Shown here: piece after piece, positions 33,478-43,561 of the stretch
Numbering within the stretch: position 1 is the first letter of the stretch
How the letters are laid out: each line of letters opens with the position of its first letter
DNA from: Actinomycetota bacterium
GTDB taxonomy: Bacteria > Actinomycetota > Nitriliruptoria > Nitriliruptorales > JAHWKO01
DNA length: 64,000 bases
Assembly: GCA_019347675.1 (NCBI GenBank)
Contig: JAHWKW010000006.1
Span: 1 to 64,000, forward strand
Direction: 5' to 3'
Position numbers and translations under genes: made by a program
Notes under the pieces: model-generated
The model's database searches: none
Seen by the model: the letters and a program-made list of their open reading frames with translations, nothing else
What the model was told of the DNA's origin: nothing

Positions 33478-34025
33478 ACCGACGCTGTGGATTGCTGCGC
33501 CTGTGCCCCGATTCCTCGCCTCCATCGTCGAACGGAGACTGCGACGACCTCTTCAACCTACGAACGTCACCATGTCGCCCACCCCCTCCACGCGTCGATG
33601 GTGACCAACGTGCTGGGGATGTTCAGGCGTTCGCGTACTCCCTGTTCGTGGCGCAGTCCCTCCACTGGTCCTGGGATGTCGCCGCCACAGGCGGGTTCAG
33701 CCGCTCGGCATCGCGATCCTGGGCTCCATCGGCACCGCGGTCGACCGGTCTCGAGTGGGCTGCCGCCGGACGACGCGAGCGGGCCGCGGAGGCGGCACGG
33801 ACACGCTGGCGCTGCGGGCCGCCGCACCAGGCGCGACCGGTGCGCAGGCACCGCGGACGGAAATGGCACCGGCTGGCGGCGAGCTGCTCGGGACGCCCGT
33901 CGTGCAGCTCCGGTCGACACGTGAGCGTGACCTGCGAGGTCCCGGGCGGGATGTCGCACCGGCGGCGTATGATCCACCGAACCGGGTACCGAGACGGCGG
34001 ATCGCGGCTGACCAAGGTGTACGGC
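33478..34025. other. Interval without a recognisable gene
   Basis: Upstream of the sigma-factor gene; several open frames but no motif I can name. Could contain the sigma factor promoter. Confidence 0.35.
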
Positions 34026-35039
34026 GTGAGCGACGTGGCGGAAGTCGAAGCGGACGACACCGGTGTGGGCACGGTCGATCTGGGCCAGTCCGCTGTGGAT
34101 CTGGAGGTCTACCGGGGGGAGCTGACCGGCTACTGCTACCGCATGCTGGGCTCGCCGTTCGAAGCCGAGGACGCCGTGCAGGAGACGCTGCTTCGGGCGT
34201 GGCGGGCAGCTGACCGGTTCCAGGGACGCTCGTCGCTTCGGACCTGGCTGTACCGGATCGCGACCAACGTCTGCATCGACGCCTTGCGGAGTCGCCCGCG
34301 GCGGGCGCGCCCGATGGACCTTGGACCGGCGTCGCCGGCGTCCGCGGCGCTGCCGGCCCCGCTGCCGGAAACGGTCTGGCTCGAGCCGGTCCCCGACGCC
34401 CGGATCATCACATCCAGCGGCGACCCCGCGGACGTGGCGGCCCAACGCGACAGCGTCCGACTCGCGTTCGTTGCGGCGTTGCAGCACCTGCCTGCCCGCC
34501 AACGTGCGGTGCTCATCCTGCGGGAGGTCCTGCGCTGGCCGGCGGCCGAGGTCGCCGGGCTGCTGGAGTCCACCGTCGCGTCGGTCAACAGCGCGCTGCA
34601 ACGTGCCCGCGCGACCCTGGCCGGTCTGGACCTCGCCGACACCGACACGTTCCGGCCGCTCGACGAGGAACAGCAGGCGCTGCTGGCCCGCTACGTCGAC
34701 GCGTTCGAACGCTACGACCTCGACGCGCTCACCGCGTTGCTACACGAGGAGGTCGTCCAGTCGATGCCGCCGTACGGGCTGTGGCTGCGCGGTCACGCCG
34801 ACATCCGCGGCTGGTACCTGGGAGCCGGCATCGGCTGCCGCGGGTCGCGACTGGTGCCGACCGTGGCCAACGGGGCGCCCGCGTTCGGTCAGTACCGACC
34901 GGCACCGGCCGGTGGCCACGAGCCGTGGTCGCTGCAGATCGTCGAGATCTCAGACGGGATGATCGTCGGGCTCAACGCTTTCCTCGACACGGCCCGGCTG
35001 TTCCCGCTGTTCGGGCTGCCCCCACGGTTGGACGCCTGA
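34026..35039 (+). CDS. ECF sigma factor with C-terminal SnoaL-like domain (TIGR02960-type)
   Basis: 337 residues from GTG 34026. Region 2: YRGELTGYCYRMLGSPFEAE, DAVQETLLRAWRAADRFQG, LRTWLYRIATNVCIDALRSR; region 4: LPARQRAVLILREVLRWPAA, EVAGLLESTVASVNSALQRA. After residue 220 a SnoaL/NTF2-like domain follows (ALLARYVDAFERYDLDALTA, DIRGWYLGAGIG). In this class the C-terminal domain modulates sigma activity in place of a separate anti-sigma factor. The linked VOC protein is a frequent neighbour of such sigma factors. Ends convergent with a STAS gene, overlapping it by 90 bp. Confidence 0.9.
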   Translation: MSDVAEVEADDTGVGTVDLGQSAVDLEVYRGELTGYCYRMLGSPFEAEDAVQETLLRAWRAADRFQGRSSLRTWLYRIATNVCIDALRSRPRRARPMDLGPASPASAALPAPLPETVWLEPVPDARIITSSGDPADVAAQRDSVRLAFVAALQHLPARQRAVLILREVLRWPAAEVAGLLESTVASVNSALQRARATLAGLDLADTDTFRPLDEEQQALLARYVDAFERYDLDALTALLHEEVVQSMPPYGLWLRGHADIRGWYLGAGIGCRGSRLVPTVANGAPAFGQYRPAPAGGHEPWSLQIVEISDGMIVGLNAFLDTARLFPLFGLPPRLDA

Positions 35040-35408
35040 CCAGCAGGACGCGAAACGCAGTTCGAGGCCGGCGAACCGGATCAGTTCCCGAAGCCGCTCG
35101 GAGGGATTCTCGATCCGTACGGCGCATCCCGAACGGCGTGCGGTCGCCACGAGGCGTGCGAGCACATCGACCGTTGTGAGGTCGGGATGTGCCAGGCCTT
35201 CACCGCGGCAGACCACCGCCCTCGCAGCCGAGCCCGACAGTGCGGCGTGAAGTGCGGCGCACACCGGCGCCGCCTGTGACGGCGCCAACCGACCGTCGAT
35301 GACCACGATCGCGGTGTCCGCCGCCGTCAGGGTCCAACGGACCGGACCCGCCGACCGCCACCGCCACCGCCGTGGGAACCGCATCGGTCTCCATCGCCGC
35401 CCGATCAC
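34950..35408 (-). CDS. STAS-domain protein (anti-sigma factor antagonist-like)
   Basis: Up to 152 residues; the core [40 protein letters not shown] and [20 protein letters not shown] is a STAS fold. The position normally holding Asp-Ser in SpoIIAA-like proteins reads [11 protein letters not shown], so phospho-regulation by a kinase is doubtful. The C-terminal 35 residues run antisense into the sigma-factor gene, suggesting loss of the original stop. The start is uncertain (ATG 35408 or 35384). Confidence 0.65.
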   Translation of the reverse strand: MIGRRWRPMRFPRRWRWRSAGPVRWTLTAADTAIVVIDGRLAPSQAAPVCAALHAALSGSAARAVVCRGEGLAHPDLTTVDVLARLVATARRSGCAVRIENPSERLRELIRFAGLELRFASCWSGVQPWGQPEQREQPGRVEESVEPDDHPV

Positions 35409-35558
35409 GTCTTCTTCGACGGTCGGCGGGTCCGCCGCTCATCGGTCGGCCTCACGCTGACCGGGAACGGGCCGGGGGATGGCTGCGGACGGACCGATGA
35501 GTCCTTCGTCGCGCGGTCGTCCACAGGCGTGCCCGGACCACGACCGAAGGATGCGACC

Positions 35559-36329
35559 GTGCGACGACCCGCTCTCGACAGCATGCTGCTGGCCAGCACC
35601 GACCCCGAACGGCTCGCGGCCTGGTACGCGACCGCGTTCCAACCGGCCACCGACACCGACATGGACGGGTACCGGATCATGCGGTTCGGGAAGTTCCACC
35701 TGCTCATCGACCAACGCGAGGACATCGGCGACACCAACCCGGAACCGGGCCGGATGATCCTCAACTTCGATGTCGCGGACGCGAACACGGTGGTGGCACG
35801 CCTCGACGACATGGGAGTGCGCTGGCTCGCGGAGCTCGAGGATCGCGACGGCAGCCTGTTCGCCACCGCGATCGACCCCGACGGCAACTACGTCCAGGTC
35901 ATCCAGCTCGACCCGCGCGACCGTGCCCAGATGCCCGCGGGTGACGCAGGCGGTGTGCTGGCCGGCTCGGTGGCGTTCAGTGGGTTCTCGGTCGACGACC
36001 TCGACGCCGCCGAGGAGTTCTACGGTCACACGCTCGGGCTGGACGTCACCCAGGACGGCGGTCTGCTGACCCTGCGCCTGCCCGGCGGCCGCGACGTCCT
36101 GGCCTACCCGAAGGACGACCACGTCCCAGCGTCGTTCACCATCCTCAACTTCCCCGTGGTCGCCATCGACCGGACGGTCGACGAACTGACTGCCCGTGGC
36201 GTTCGGTTCGAACGCTACGACGGGTTCGACCAGGACGAACGCGGCATCGCACGCGGAGATCGAGGTCCGCTGATCGCCTGGTTCACCGACCCTGCCGGCA
36301 ACATCCTGTCCGTGCTCCAGCAACCGTGA
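35559..36329 (+). CDS. VOC-family protein with two glyoxalase modules
   Basis: 256 residues from GTG 35559 (GAAGGA upstream). Module one: [46 protein letters not shown]. Module two: [54 protein letters not shown]. Typical of actinobacterial tandem VOC proteins of unknown substrate. Overlaps nothing; followed by a broken dihydrofolate-reductase-like gene after 14 bp. Confidence 0.88.
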   Translation: MRRPALDSMLLASTDPERLAAWYATAFQPATDTDMDGYRIMRFGKFHLLIDQREDIGDTNPEPGRMILNFDVADANTVVARLDDMGVRWLAELEDRDGSLFATAIDPDGNYVQVIQLDPRDRAQMPAGDAGGVLAGSVAFSGFSVDDLDAAEEFYGHTLGLDVTQDGGLLTLRLPGGRDVLAYPKDDHVPASFTILNFPVVAIDRTVDELTARGVRFERYDGFDQDERGIARGDRGPLIAWFTDPAGNILSVLQQP

Positions 36330-36343
36330 CCGGGCCGGGCGCC

Positions 36344-36947
36344 ATGAGCAGGCTGATCTGGCACGTCACCATGTCGCTGGACGGCTTCATCGCCGGCCCC
36401 GACGACGACCTGGACTGGGCCGCCGCGAGCTGGGAGACCACGGCGGCCTTCGACGGTCGCCGCCCAGCGCTCTCGCCGAGGAGGTCGTCACCTCCACTGG
36501 TGCGATCCTGGCTGGTCGTCGCTGGTACGACATCGCACCGAACGGTTGAACGGGGTCGACGGCATCGACGGTGGCGACTGGACCGGTCCGGTTGTCCTGC
36601 CAACCCGCCGCGCGGCCACGGGCGAACACCATCCGGCAGTCACGTCCGTCTCGGGCGGTTCGCCCAAGCCGTCGACGTCGCATGCGACGCCGCCCATGGG
36701 CGCACGTCCTGGTCTTGGGTGCCAGCATCCCCAAGCAGTGCCTGGAGAGAGCATGCTCGACGACGTGGTCATCCACCTCGCACCCGTGCTCCACGCAGCG
36801 GGTGTGAGACCCCACGAGTCAGACAGCGCACCGGTCACGCTCGAACGTACGAGCATGACCGAGGCCGGCCGATATCTCGAGCGACGGAGGCGCGAGACGG
36901 AACACACGCTGGCGAAACTCAAGGACGCCCGGGAGGCTGGCCGATGA
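36344..36947 (+). pseudogene. Dihydrofolate-reductase-family (RibD C-terminal) protein, frameshifted
   Basis: ATG 36344 opens MSRLIWHVTMSLDGFIAGPD DDLDW, the family N-terminus. Coding then wanders across frames: LAEEVVTSTGAILAGRRWYDI, LNGVDGIDGGDWTGPVV, VDVACDAAHG, LGASIPKQCLE, and MLDDVVIHLAPVLHAAGV, APVTLERTSMTEAG. At least three indels. Order and content are those of one roughly 190-residue gene. The final stretch RRRRETEHTLAKLKDAREAG looks like unrelated coiled-coil sequence. Ends 6 bp from the convergent glucosidase gene. Confidence 0.8.
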
Positions 36948-36953
36948 CGCCCT

Positions 36954-39126
36954 TCACGAGAAGATGCGTTCGGCCAGGTTGACGGGGGTGGCGATCGGCC
37001 CCCGGGGTTTCGTCTGAGGCGGCCTTTGGCGTCGCACCCGCAGCGTGCCGTCGACGTTGCGGACGTGGGCGTCGGTCGTGGCGTCATCGCGTCGTGTGAA
37101 CACGAGGTCCGCTGTCGCCTGCCCGACGTGGAGACCATTGAGTTCGAGGTAGGGCAGCCACTCGGGGAGGTGGGGGTCCACCAGCAGGAGGTTGGCCGGG
37201 GCGATCGGCCGCATGCCGAGCAGTGCCTGGACGGCGAGGATGATGGCGCTGGCCGACCACGCCTGCGGTTCGTTCGACGACGGGTAGATGCCGGGGTGTG
37301 GATGGTGGTCGTTGCGGGGCAGGCCGCCGAGCGATTCGGGGAGTCGGTTGTCGACGAACAGGTCGCTGGCGGCGAACAGCCCTTCGGCGATGCGGTGGGC
37401 CGCGTCCCAACGTCCGTAGCGGACGCAACCGAGGATGAAGGTGGCGTTCTCGACCGGCCAGACGCTTCCCAGGTGGTAGCTGAACGGGTTGTAGGAAGGA
37501 TGCAGGGTCGACAGGGTCCGGACTCCCCATCCACTGAACAGGTCGTCGGCCAGCAGACGGTCGATGACGTCGGATGCGCGGTCGACCGGGACGATGCCGG
37601 TGGCCAGCAGGTGTCCCGGGTTCGAGGTGATGGACCGCAGCAGCCGGTCGTCGGGGCCAAGAGCCAGCGAGTAGAAGCGCTGATCCTTGATCCAGAACCG
37701 TTCGTTGAACCGCTCCCGCAGCGCCTTCGCTCGCGCCAGCAGCCGCAGGGCGAGGATCCTCTCGCCCGCGAACATGAAGGCGAACGTCGCCTGCCTCAGC
37801 CCGATGTACCAGTAGCCCTGGAGCTCGCACGTGGCGATGGGCGGATCCATCACCTCACCGTGCTCGTCGACGATGGCGTCCGGTGAGTCCTTCCAGCCCT
37901 GCTGGAGGACTCCGTGTTCCGAGCGCATCACGTAGTCGATGAACCCGTCCCCGTCGACGTCGGCGTAGCGGTCCAACCAGCGCAACACCTCCTCGGCTGC
38001 CGGGGCCAGGGCTCGGGTGGTCGCGACGTCGCCCGTCCATGCGAGGTGTTGGCCGAGCAGGATCAGGAAGTCGCACGGAGCCGCGTAGTCCCCGAAGTAG
38101 GCCGTGAACGGGTTGATCCCGACCGCGGACGTCGGCCCGTCCCGCGCCTGGTGGATGAGCTTGCCGGGCTCCTCGTCGCGCCAGTCATCGATGGTGCTGC
38201 CCCGCCACGCGGCGCTGACCGACAGTGCATCGGCGGCCATGTCCGGCAAGGCCATCGCCGCCTGCCAACCGGTCGTCAACACGTGCCTGGCGAACAGGAA
38301 CTGGTAGACGGGCAGGCCCGCCCCCGGAGCGGCCGGCCCGGACGGCATGCCCAGGGGCAGCGACGCCAGGTCGGACACGGCGGTCCGCCAGGCACGCGTG
38401 ACGGCTGGGTTCGTCGTGACCAGCTGCGGGGCCCGGCTCAGCAGCTGTTCCTGGACCGATGCGACGTTCCGCACCGAGGCGCCCGGCCCGTCGCTGGGCG
38501 GCGCCGTTGCGCCGTCGAACACGGCACGGGTCTCGAGACGCAGCCGCGCCGTCGTCTTGCCGTCGAGGCGGACCGGCAACCGCAACATCCCTCCGTCGAA
38601 GACGACGGGCCACGGGGCGTCGACGATGCGGACCACGGCCCGTCGGTCCAGATGGATGGCCGTACACGAACTCGAGGGTCTGCTCCGCCTCGTCGTAGGA
38701 GACGCTGACGTCGCCGTGCTGCTCACGTTTGCCCTTCTCGGCTTCCTCGCTGTCGGCGAAGTCGCTGTCGACCGCGAACGCCAGCTCGAGGGACACCGGA
38801 GACCGGTGGTAGCTGCTGACCGCAGCCACCGTTGAAAGTCGGTCGGTCAGCCGATGCCGAAGCTGCACGAACACCGATCCTTCCGGGACCGTGTCGCTGG
38901 CCGGGACCTGATAGTGGCCGACCAGCTCGTTGGCTGCCGTCGGTGACATCGCGAACGTCGCCAGCCTCTGTCCGTCTGCGCGCAGCTGCAACCGTGACAA
39001 CATCCGGGTGTTGTTGACGAACAGCCCCTCGGTCGCCTTCCCGTCGACCTGGCCGTGCAGGTCGACGACCAGGACCAGACGACCACACCGCAACATCCGG
39101 TGCCCCGGACGCGCCTGCAACTGCAT
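36954..39126 (-). pseudogene. Glycogen-debranching-type amylo-alpha-1,6-glucosidase, one frameshift
   Basis: ATG 39126 (AGGAGGA just upstream) starts MQLQARPGHRMLRCGRLVLV, VNNTRMLSRLQLRADGQRLA to EAEQTLEFVY; between about 38651 and 38663 the frame changes to HLDRRAVVRIVDAPWPVVFD and stays open to the stop at 36954. The C-terminal part has (alpha/alpha)6-barrel features of GDE/GH63-like enzymes: YFGDYAAPCDFLILLGQHLA, WLDRYADVDGDGFIDYVM, QGYWYIGLRQATFAFMFAGE, HPGIYPSSNEPQAWSASAII. About 720 residues in total. One indel from intact, so an error or recent inactivation. Confidence 0.8.
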
Positions 39127-39511
39127 GCTTCCTCCTCGACCCAACCGCCGACCGACGTGTCCCGTCCATGGTCACGCCCATGGGAATCTCTTGCTGAGGG
39201 ACCGGCCCGTCGGATATCACCGTGTCCCCGCCCGTCCGATCGCGCCCACCGACGACGGGGACGTCCGGACAGTCGTGGCAACGACCGACCCCACGAGCTC
39301 GGCGGGCCGGCGGAACACGAGTCGCCGCTCGACCGTGCCCGCCGGTCGCAACCGCATCGATTCGCAGCAGCGGCACCAGCACCCACTCGTGCCCCCGTTG
39401 CTGTCCCTTCGGACGGCCACCTTCCGACCTGCGGACCCGGTGGTGGCCCAGGTTGGGAGGTGACAGAGGCACGCTGCGCCGGCACCGGCGCCCAGGACAG
39501 GAGGTTCCGTG

Positions 39512-40516
39512 ATGGCAAAGACCGTGGTGATCACCGGAGCCAGCGGCGGCGTGGGACGTGCCGTGGCGCGCCTGTACGCCGATCGCGGGGCCAACGTGGC
39601 CCTCCTCGCCCGAGGCGAGGCCGGTCTCGAGGTCGCCAGCAACGAGGTGACCGAGCGGGGCGGGCGGGCTCTCGCCATCCCCACCGACGTCTCGGACGCG
39701 GACCAGGTCGAGGGCGCAGCCGCACGGACCGAGGAGGAGTTCGGCTGGATCGACGTGTGGATCAACGTCGCCATGGTCACCGTGCTCGCGAAGACGTGGG
39801 ACGTGACACCGGAGGAGTTCCGGCGCGTGACGGAGGTGAACTACCTCGGCGCCGTGCACGGCACCCTCGCCGCCCTGAAGCGGATGCGGCCCCGCGACCG
39901 CGGCACCATCCTCAACGTCGGTTCCGCACTCGCCTTCCGTGGCATCCCCCTGCAAGCCCCGTACTGCGCGTCCAAAGCGGCACTCGAGAACTTCGGCGAA
40001 TCGCTGTACACCGAACTGCTGAACGAAGGCAGCAACGTCCGCTTCTGCGAGGTGCACCTACCGGGGCTCAACACGACCCAGTTCATCTGGGGTCGCAACA
40101 AGACCGACAAGGCCCCCCAGCCCGTACCTCCCATGTACCAGCCCGAGGTCGCCGCGAGAGGGATCGTCTGGGCTGCCGACAACGGTCGCCGCACGACCTG
40201 GGTGGGCGCTTCGACGCCCGCGACCATCTGGGGCAACCGCTTCTTCCGCGGACTCGTCGCCCGCAACCTCGCCAAGTCCGGCATCAAAAAGCAGAAGACG
40301 GACCAGCCCGCCTCTGCCCGACCACAGGACAACCTGTTCCAGCCGCAGGACCAGGACATCGACCGTGGATCTCACGGGCCGTTCGACGACAAGGCCCACG
40401 AACACAGCGCGTTCGACATCGTCTCGCGCAACCGCGGGAAGATCGCCGCCGGAGCCGTGGCTGTCCTCGGTGCCGCAGCAGTCGTCGTCGCCGGCCGCGC
40501 CGACCACGACACATGA
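39512..40516 (+). CDS. Short-chain dehydrogenase/reductase with C-terminal membrane segment
   Basis: 334 residues from ATG 39512 (AGGAGG 7 bp upstream). TGASGGVGRAVARLYADRG binds the cofactor, NVGSALAFRGIPLQ gives the catalytic Ser and YCASKAALENFGES the Tyr-x3-Lys. Beyond the usual 250 residues there is a polar linker and a terminal hydrophobic segment (IAAGAVAVLGAAAVVVAG), so the enzyme is likely membrane-attached. Substrate unknown. Monocistronic. Confidence 0.9.
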   Translation: MAKTVVITGASGGVGRAVARLYADRGANVALLARGEAGLEVASNEVTERGGRALAIPTDVSDADQVEGAAARTEEEFGWIDVWINVAMVTVLAKTWDVTPEEFRRVTEVNYLGAVHGTLAALKRMRPRDRGTILNVGSALAFRGIPLQAPYCASKAALENFGESLYTELLNEGSNVRFCEVHLPGLNTTQFIWGRNKTDKAPQPVPPMYQPEVAARGIVWAADNGRRTTWVGASTPATIWGNRFFRGLVARNLAKSGIKKQKTDQPASARPQDNLFQPQDQDIDRGSHGPFDDKAHEHSAFDIVSRNRGKIAAGAVAVLGAAAVVVAGRADHDT

Positions 40517-40877
40517 GCTGGTTGCACGGGCTCGCAGGTGTCGATTCCGTTGAGGGCTCTGCGAGACCGCGGATACTTTCATGCCGCAGGCCGTTGCGGT
40601 AGCAACCGGACGTGATGGCCAGACCCCCGCTTGAAGACGGATCTGATGTGCGCGACCATGGTTGTGTTCAGGCGGGCATCGGAACTCCTCGCTGACGTCC
40701 GGCAGGAATCGACATCGAGTCTGCCGGAGAGCAATGGACGTCCTGGAGGCCTACGACCTCGTGGGCACCCAACCTCGGCGCCCGGGCTGGCCCGGTGCGA
40801 CCACCACGCCGTCAAGGACGACGTCGAACGTTGCCCGCGACCCCGTCGAGCTGGTTTCCGCTGCTCGGGCTCGGGCA
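40517..40877. other. Interval without a recognisable gene
   Basis: Between the SDR gene and an ISL3 remnant; no convincing coding sequence. Probably remains of the insertion sequence. Confidence 0.35.
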
Positions 40878-41012
40878 CGATCCCATGTCGCGACGCAATA
40901 GCTCGGTCACCGCGGTCTTGGGGCACTGCAGCGCCAACCACTCCGCCGTGTCGTCGAGTTCGCGGGTGTGCCCGGCGCCGTGACGCGCCCACGGCATCGC
41001 CCGCAGTGCCGC
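40878..41012 (-). pseudogene. ISL3-family transposase remnant
   Basis: The minus strand encodes AMPWARHGAGHTRELDDTAE WLALQCPKTAVTELLR, which corresponds to the segment after the zinc-ribbon of ISL3 transposases (PWARHGAxxTRxFDDxVAWLA). Nothing of the DDE core remains. A fragment only about 45 codons long. Confidence 0.6.
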
Positions 41013-41093
41013 CGCCCCCGCCTTCGTGTCCTTCGCGGTCCAGGGATCTGGGTCGATCCCCCCGCGACGGTCGTCCTCGTTCTTCGCCTGGCC

Positions 41094-41735
41094 TCAGACG
41101 CTTGTTCGTCGCCCGGTTCCGACCTTGGCGACCAGCGACAGCTCCCCTCCCACGTACCCGTCGAGGAACGCCACCACGCCGCCGAGCGCTGCAAACACGA
41201 CCCCGCGGCGCTGGTTGCCCCTGCGCCGCGCGACATACGAGGCGCCGTAGAGGATCGTCGCCAGCGAGCTTGTGGCGGCGTGGACGACGCCCACCCGGCG
41301 CGCCGCCCCGTCGGTGCCCTGCCACTCGACGAACCCGGACAGCAGCGTTGGCGCCGCGGCGAGCAGGCCCAAGCCCACGAGCCGGCGCGCTGCAGGCGAC
41401 GATCCAGGCGGTCCCAACAGGTCGAGGAACGACGCGGCCATCCACGGACCGTTCGTGAAGTCCGTGAGGAGCGGGTGCAGCGCGTGGCCGAGCCACCCTC
41501 CGCGCAGACCCGCACTGATCGGTCGCGAGCGGGTGAGGGGCGCGACCGCGGCCGTGGTGGCTTCGGCGAGGGGGTCCAGACCTGGCGCGTCGGCCGCCTG
41601 GCGGAGCATCCGCTGGCCGATCAGCACCGGGGCTGGCAGCGGGTTCTCAGTCGACCGCAAGTGCGCCCCCTGTTCGGGCTTCTCCAGCCTTACAGTTTGT
41701 CTGCCCGATCCGGCGCCTGGCGGCCGCCCGAGCAC
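41094..41735 (-). CDS. DUF2231-like membrane protein
   Basis: Up to 213 residues; the likely true start is downstream of 41735 (ATG 41609 precedes LRQAADAPGLDPLAEATTAA). The core GWLGHALHPLLTDFTNGPWM, FLDLLG and several hydrophobic segments (LVGLGLLAAAPTLLSGFVEW, FAALGGVVAFLDGYVGGELS) match the DUF2231 family, in which His residues may bind haem. Family members are often fused to or followed by a Rieske domain, absent here because an ISL3 remnant follows. Confidence 0.75.
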   Translation of the reverse strand: MLGRPPGAGSGRQTVRLEKPEQGAHLRSTENPLPAPVLIGQRMLRQAADAPGLDPLAEATTAAVAPLTRSRPISAGLRGGWLGHALHPLLTDFTNGPWMAASFLDLLGPPGSSPAARRLVGLGLLAAAPTLLSGFVEWQGTDGAARRVGVVHAATSSLATILYGASYVARRRGNQRRGVVFAALGGVVAFLDGYVGGELSLVAKVGTGRRTSV

Positions 41736-41868
41736 TTGCCGCGGTGAAGAACCCCCATCATCTGCTGGTGTTGGTCCGACCCCAACCGGGCTCCCTACGT
41801 CGCAGGGCAGGTCCGTTCCGCGACCGGACCGCGGGCGAACGCACCCGTCGCGGGCCCCGATGACGACG

Positions 41869-42189
41869 TCAGGCGCCTGGAGGCCTGTAGGTCGGAGACT
41901 TCTTGGCGGCCTCGTCGACCTCTTCCGGGGTCAGCAGGACGATGGTCGCGCCCCGCACGGCGCCGGACGCCGCCGACAGAAGGGCTCCCGCCGCAGCAGA
42001 GATGTTGTCGGGGGCCTCGAAGACGACGTAGAGGTCGTCCTCACCGAAGGCGTAGTAGAAGGCCTCGAGCTTCCCGTTCAACGCCTCCACGAGCTGTTCG
42101 ACCGCAGCTTTGCGCGCGGTTCCACCTTCCTCGAGGAGTCCCTTCAGACCTTCGGTCGTGTACGAACCCCGCCACAGGTACCGAGGCAT
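41869..42189 (-). CDS. GYD-domain protein
   Basis: 106 residues from ATG 42189. MPRYLWRGSYTTEGLKGLLE, ARKAAVEQLVEALNGKLEAF, YYAFGEDDLYVVFEAPDN follow the GYD-domain pattern (ferredoxin-like dimer, unknown function). Monocistronic in the minus direction. Confidence 0.88.
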   Translation of the reverse strand: MPRYLWRGSYTTEGLKGLLEEGGTARKAAVEQLVEALNGKLEAFYYAFGEDDLYVVFEAPDNISAAAGALLSAASGAVRGATIVLLTPEEVDEAAKKSPTYRPPGA

Positions 42190-42658
42190 CGCGATTCCTT
42201 CGGCCGGGCACCTCGCGCAAGTGCCGGCTCGCCGGACGATACGCCGCGGTCGGACATGCTGTCCAGCCCCGCGTCGGCGATGAACACCTGGCACGCGCGA
42301 CCAGGCGCCGTCGAACAGCCATGGTCGCCGAGCGACGCTTAGGGACATCGCATCGTTCTTCCAGCGAATGTCGCGTCGACGGCAGCAAAATATTTTCTGA
42401 AGGCCCCATCCGCGGTCGACGAGAAGGTCCGTGCGGGATCTCCCAGCGGCCCACCCGGTAAAACGTGTCGAACTCCCTGGACGGCGGACGAGGCCGCCGA
42501 CGGCAAGACGATCTCCGACAGGATCGGAGCAAGCCGTTCGTGTGGACACTTCCGGCAACCGTCTGGGTTCTCGCTGACCGAGGCCCTTGGCATCCGATGG
42601 GACCGTGCCCACCGAACCCGTCGACGACCGAAGGGGCACGTGCGCTGGCTCCAGCGCG
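42190..42658. other. Interval without a recognisable gene
   Basis: 470 bp between the GYD and ribokinase genes; includes an AT-rich patch AAAATATTTTCTGA (42388-42401), possibly part of a promoter. No coding sequence identified. Confidence 0.4.
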
Positions 42659-43561
42659 TCAGCCGCTCAGGCGCTGCCGTAGCTGGTCGCCGGTGAGCAT
42701 GCCGTCCCGCGCGCCCTCGACCTCCACGGACAAGGCGGCCGCCCCGACGCCGAGCCGGACAGCCTCGAGCAGTGGCCGCTGCTCAGCCAGGGCGGCGGCG
42801 AACACCCCGTTGAAGGTGTCACCCGCCCCGGTCGTGTCGCGCGCCACCACATCGGGTGGGCTGATCGTCGTGACCTCGTCCTCGGCCACGACCAGCGCCC
42901 CGTCCGCGCCCAACGTCACGACGACCGGGGCGCCCGTCACCTCCTGCGCCAGTCGCCGCGCCGCGGCCTGCGGTTCGCCTTCACCGGCGATCACTCCGAG
43001 CTCACCGCGGTTCGGGGTCACGATGGCCCCGGACCCGCGGAAGGCGTCCGCCAGTTGTCGGCCGGGAGCGGGGTTGACCATGACCTGCCAGCCCGCGGAT
43101 CGGCCCGCTTGCAGCGTCCGCACGACGGCGGCATCGGGGACCTCGAACACCGTGAGGATCACGCCGGGCGCGGGCAGCGCTTCCAGCAGGTCGTCGAGGT
43201 CGCTGGCCTCGACCCGCAGGTTCGCGCCGGATGCGACCGCGATCTGGTTGTCGCCCTCGCGGTCCACCATCACCAGCGCGACGCCGGTGGTGGCGTCCGG
43301 GAGCCGGGCCACCCGCTGCGTCGAGACCCCGTCGGCGGCGAGTGCCGCGACGGCACCCTCACCGAGGTCGTCGTCACCGACGGCTCCCAACAGGTGCACG
43401 TCCGCCCCGTAGCGCGCCGCGGCCACGGCCTGGTTGGCGCCCTTGCCACCCCAGTGGCGCGCGAAGCGGCCGCCCGCGACGGTCTCACCGGGCCGCGGAA
43501 GGTGTTGGGTGACCACGACGAAGTCGACGTTGATCGAGCCGACGACGACGACGCTACCCAT
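42659..43561 (-). CDS. rbsK: Ribokinase
   Basis: 300 residues from ATG 43561. PfkB motifs: VVGSINVDFVVVTQHLPRPG, GGKGANQAVAAARYGADV, TPNRGELGVIAG and DTTGAGDTFNGVFAAALAEQ with the catalytic Asp. Phosphorylates ribose to ribose-5-phosphate with ATP. Its ATG lies within the last codons of the nucleoside hydrolase gene (8-bp overlap), so ribose released by that enzyme is probably channelled here; the gene symbol is by homology. Confidence 0.9.
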   Translation of the reverse strand: MGSVVVVGSINVDFVVVTQHLPRPGETVAGGRFARHWGGKGANQAVAAARYGADVHLLGAVGDDDLGEGAVAALAADGVSTQRVARLPDATTGVALVMVDREGDNQIAVASGANLRVEASDLDDLLEALPAPGVILTVFEVPDAAVVRTLQAGRSAGWQVMVNPAPGRQLADAFRGSGAIVTPNRGELGVIAGEGEPQAAARRLAQEVTGAPVVVTLGADGALVVAEDEVTTISPPDVVARDTTGAGDTFNGVFAAALAEQRPLLEAVRLGVGAAALSVEVEGARDGMLTGDQLRQRLSG

